This document shows, one piece after another, positions 4,871-6,711 of a stretch of 6,711 nucleotides of DNA. Source of the stretch: CAZBUH01 sp964495095 (GTDB lineage Bacteria; Bacillota; Clostridia; Oscillospirales; Oscillospiraceae). The position numbers and the translations under genes are program-made. Every line of letters starts with the position of its first letter. The stretch's first letter is position 1. The stretch covers positions 1-6,711 of the forward strand of contig CAZBUH010000097.1 of assembly GCA_964495095.1 (NCBI GenBank), written 5' to 3'. The notes under the pieces are model-generated. The model worked only from the letters and a program-made list of their open reading frames with translations, did no database searches and was not told the origin of the DNA.

Positions 4871-6175
4871 TTGTCATATCAGGAACAATATGAGGCAAAG
4901 CTGGGCACTGTTGAGGACGAGCTGTCCGTGATTCGGAGCGGTGACGTGATCTGCACCGGCGGTCAGGTCTGTGAGCCAATCAAATTTTATGAAAACCTTC
5001 ACAGGATTGCCCCTCAGTTGGATCATATCGAGTTGCTGAAGGGCCGGGGGCCAGAGGTTTCCTACCCCTTTATGACCATGCCGGAGCTGCGGGGCAAGGT
5101 GGAAATGATTTGCCATCTGTACGGCACTGCGATGAGAAATGCCCACCAGACAGGGCTTTCCTCACATCTTCCCTCCAACCTGCATGACATGATGCAGCGC
5201 AGGACGGAATATAAACCCGTTATCAACAAGTTTATTGCCATGGCCACCCCTATGGATGAAAACGGCACCTTTATGGTTTCCGGCTGCGGTATGTGGGAGG
5301 AGTGCGCCTATCAACATGCAGAGCAGGTGATCCTGGAGGTCAACCCCAAGCTGCCCAGGTTCCCCGGTTGCCTGACGATCCCCATTGACAAGGTTAACAT
5401 GATCGTGGAGGTGGATTATCCAATCCCTACCTACGATGTGCGCAGCATACCCACCGAGGTAGACAAAATCATCGGCGGTTACGTCGCGGACTTTGTCCAC
5501 GACGGGGACTGCATCCAGCTGGGATTGGGAGGTATGCCGGATGCCGTAGGCAATGCTTTCTTTCAGAAGAAGGAGCTGGGCCTCCACACTGAGCTATTTA
5601 CCCCCGTCATAGGCGACCTGATCCAAGCGGGGATCATCACCGGCGAACACAAGAACATCGACAAGGGCAAGCATGTAGGCACCTTCATCATGGGTGACCA
5701 GAGGTTATACGATATTATGTCCACCACCCCAAATGTGCTTTTCCGCCAGGCTTCCTACACAAACGACCCCTTTGTGATCGCCCGGATTGATAACTTTGTG
5801 TCCATCAACACCGCCATTGAGATCGACCTGACTGGCCAGATATGCTCTGAATCCATCGGCACGAAGCAATTCTCCGGCACCGGCGGCGCCTTTGATTTTG
5901 CTTTCGGCGCCCAGCATTCCAAGGGCGGCCGGGGCATCATTGCCATGGCCTCAACTGCAAAAGGCGGTGCTGTTTCCAAAATCAAGTCTGTTCTCACTCC
6001 AGGCTCCGTGGTCTCCATTACACGGAATGTTGCAGATATCATCATCACCGAGTATGGCGTTGCCTATATGCGGGGCCGTTCCGTTCGGGAACGCGCCATG
6101 CAGATGATCCACATTGCCCATCCCGATTTTCGAGCGCAGCTGACGAAGGAAGCCAGAGCTTGCGGGTATATTTAA
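4871..6175 (+). CDS. Acyl-CoA:carboxylate CoA-transferase (acetyl-CoA hydrolase/transferase family)
   Basis: The enzyme exchanges CoA between a short-chain acyl-CoA and a free carboxylate through a glutamyl-CoA intermediate. It belongs to the family of 4-hydroxybutyrate and butyryl-CoA:acetate CoA-transferases. From the TTG at 4871 it has 434 residues, the usual length. That start gives MSYQEQYEAKL, which matches family N-termini, and AGAAAGGA lies 10 bases upstream. The frame is open back to a TTG at 4793, but the extra residues would be read from HTH-remnant DNA. Visible motifs are the glycine-rich GLGGMPDAVG (about 218-227), LGLHTELF with the probable catalytic E241, FSGTGGAFDFAFG, and the C-terminal TEYGVAYMRGRS with IAHPDFR. 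All expected parts are present, so it should be active. It is transcribed divergently from the oxidoreductase operon and has no T-box of its own. The acyl substrate cannot be read from sequence. Confidence 0.92.
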   Translation: MSYQEQYEAKLGTVEDELSVIRSGDVICTGGQVCEPIKFYENLHRIAPQLDHIELLKGRGPEVSYPFMTMPELRGKVEMICHLYGTAMRNAHQTGLSSHLPSNLHDMMQRRTEYKPVINKFIAMATPMDENGTFMVSGCGMWEECAYQHAEQVILEVNPKLPRFPGCLTIPIDKVNMIVEVDYPIPTYDVRSIPTEVDKIIGGYVADFVHDGDCIQLGLGGMPDAVGNAFFQKKELGLHTELFTPVIGDLIQAGIITGEHKNIDKGKHVGTFIMGDQRLYDIMSTTPNVLFRQASYTNDPFVIARIDNFVSINTAIEIDLTGQICSESIGTKQFSGTGGAFDFAFGAQHSKGGRGIIAMASTAKGGAVSKIKSVLTPGSVVSITRNVADIIITEYGVAYMRGRSVRERAMQMIHIAHPDFRAQLTKEARACGYI

Positions 6176-6182
6176 GAAACCT

Positions 6183-6449
6183 CTGATTGAATAGATCCTG
6201 CATGGGGACGATATCGCTGACGCCTTTGGAGGTGTCGATGTTGTCCGTGATGGCAATATACCGCACATCCAGTCAGACAAAATCCTCCTCCGGAAGCTGA
6301 CCCGCCGCAAGGCGGTTACGGCCTGATCTGGAATGATTTTTTACCGCCAGGTTGGCCACTAACCCCTGTTCGGCAAGCTCCACGGTCTCCATGAATGCCG
6401 GTCTTGCGAAGGGTGACCCCGGAGTACCCGCCGTCTATGTAAACGCTGT
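6183..6449 (-). pseudogene. Large serine recombinase (TnpX/Tn4451-like) fragment, frameshifted and truncated
   Basis: Read on the minus strand, KDSVYIDGGYSGVT (from about 6449) matches the Y-D-D-GYSG motif after the catalytic N-terminus of clostridial large serine recombinases. A frameshift between about 6430 and 6410 leads into FARPAFMETVELAEQGLVAN. The frame continues with KNHSRSGRNRL (family: K-D-x-SR-x-GRN) and LPEEDFV, then TGA at 6273-6275, and resumes with LDVRYIAITDNIDTSKG and VPMQDLFN. The TGA stands where the family usually has arginine, so CGA to TGA is likely. The N-terminal serine domain and the whole C-terminal part are missing. The match stops near 6183, only about eight bases beyond the CoA-transferase stop on the other strand. 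This is debris of a mobile element, not a functional recombinase. Confidence 0.8.
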
Positions 6450-6473
6450 CCTTGATACAGCGGAAAAGCACAC

Positions 6474-6519
6474 AAAAAGGGATTTCCGATGAGAAGTTCT
6501 CTCTGGAAGTCCCTTTTTT
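6474..6519. terminator. Long bidirectional terminator-like hairpin
   Basis: AAAAAGGGATTTCC pairs with GGAAGTCCCTTTTT (one T-G wobble), and an inner GAGA/TCTC stem closes an AGT loop. The plus strand ends in T6 and the minus strand in T5, so it could stop transcription both ways. That would serve the CoA-transferase transcript arriving from the left (300 bases after its stop, no earlier hairpin seen) and the minus-strand gene at the right edge. It could equally be a structured end of a mobile element. Confidence 0.65.
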
Positions 6520-6545
6520 ATAGTCTTTATTCAGTTTGCTATAAT
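6517..6545 (+). promoter_or_regulatory. Possible outward or inward promoter at a mobile-element end
   Basis: TTTATA (6517-6522, 4 of 6) and TATAAT (6540-6545) are 17 bases apart, with TGC before the -10. It points right, into the direct-repeat region, where I see no plus-strand gene before the window ends. Its -35 overlaps the T-run of the hairpin. Confidence 0.4.
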
Positions 6546-6550
6546 TTGCG

Positions 6551-6602
6551 TGAACCCCTCCGAATACCGATTTGAACCCATCGAGGGAAAATGAACCCCT
6601 CC
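6551..6602 (+). repeat. Three direct repeats of TGAACCC(C/A)TC
   Basis: TGAACCCCTCC at 6551-6561, TGAACCCATCG at 6573-6583 and TGAACCCCTCC at 6592-6602 are spaced 22 and 19 bases apart, about two helical turns. Evenly phased short repeats like these suggest protein-binding sites, as at the multi-repeat ends of IS21-type elements. That assignment is inference. Confidence 0.6.
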
Positions 6603-6614
6603 AGTAGCAGGCAA

Positions 6615-6662
6615 AATCAAAAAGTATGAAAAATCAAAAGGTTCGGAGGAATAATCAAAAGG
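6615..6662 (+). repeat. Three direct repeats of AATCAAAA(A/G)G
   Basis: AATCAAAAAG at 6615-6624, AATCAAAAGG at 6632-6641 and AATCAAAAGG at 6653-6662 lie 17 and 21 bases apart, right after the TGAACCC set. The last copy includes the stop codon of the minus-strand gene at the window edge. Confidence 0.55.
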
Positions 6663-6711
6663 TATCCCCCTGATATGTCATTTCGATGTATTTGCTTTCC
6701 CACAGATTGTC
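6655..6711 (-). CDS. 3' end of an unrecognised minus-strand gene (continues past window)
   Basis: An open minus-strand frame enters at the right edge and reads 18 residues, DNLWESKYIEMTYQGDTF, to TGA at 6655-6657. Codon choice looks ordinary. I cannot identify it from so short a tail. Its position beside two repeat families and a strong hairpin makes the last gene of an insertion element (for example an IS21-type helper gene) a reasonable guess, but chance openness over 18 codons cannot be excluded. Confidence 0.35.
   Translation of the reverse strand, partial: DNLWESKYIEMTYQGDTF

Noticed and set aside
5162..5587. Minus-strand ORF of 141 codons
   Set aside because: Antisense to the CoA-transferase, whose plus-strand motifs are unambiguous.
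6551..6662. CRISPR array
   Set aside because: The repeats are only 10-11 bases, number three per family, vary in sequence, and have spacers of about 7-11 bases, far too short for CRISPR.

Overview
The window looks like chromosomal DNA of an anaerobic Bacillota (Clostridia) bacterium, probably a GC-richer gut lineage. The evidence is a T-box leader, sigma-A type promoters, strong AGGAGG ribosome sites, a four-subunit ferredoxin-dependent 2-oxoacid oxidoreductase, a short-chain acyl-CoA:carboxylate CoA-transferase and a decayed large serine recombinase of the clostridial type.

Layout. Positions 1-353 hold the 3' end of an unrecognised plus-strand gene. Positions 425-849 (minus) hold a small lipoprotein gene broken by a frameshift in its signal peptide and an in-frame TAA. 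Positions 891-1100 hold a doubtful short ORF and a weak hairpin. Positions 1101-4101 (minus) hold a compact gamma-delta-alpha-beta 2-oxoacid:ferredoxin oxidoreductase operon. It is preceded by a T-box riboswitch (about 4142-4395) with a strong intrinsic terminator and a good sigma-A promoter (4402-4430). Positions 4440-4740 hold at most a doubtful small minus-strand ORF and a plus-strand extended -10 promoter. A remnant of an XRE-type HTH regulator (4738-4854) runs directly into an intact CoA-transferase gene (4871-6175, TTG start). About 5-10 bases after that gene's stop lies a truncated, frameshifted serine recombinase remnant (minus, about 6440-6183). The right end (6474-6711) holds a long terminator-like hairpin, two families of short direct repeats and the last 18 codons of a minus-strand gene, which together resemble the end of an insertion element.

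How the parts may work together. The T-box specifier reads best as AUC (isoleucine), and its antiterminator UGGU matches a discriminator-A tRNA. A T-box turns genes on when its tRNA is uncharged, so the oxidoreductase would be made when isoleucine is short. That suggests the enzyme runs in the reductive carboxylation direction, making a 2-oxoacid precursor of isoleucine from propionyl-CoA or 2-methylbutyryl-CoA with reduced ferredoxin. The divergent CoA-transferase could supply such acyl-CoAs from free short-chain acids. This link is inference. The enzyme families and the T-box itself are well supported by sequence. The flanks carry three recognisable broken genes and mobile-element debris, so the operon sits in a rearranged neighbourhood.
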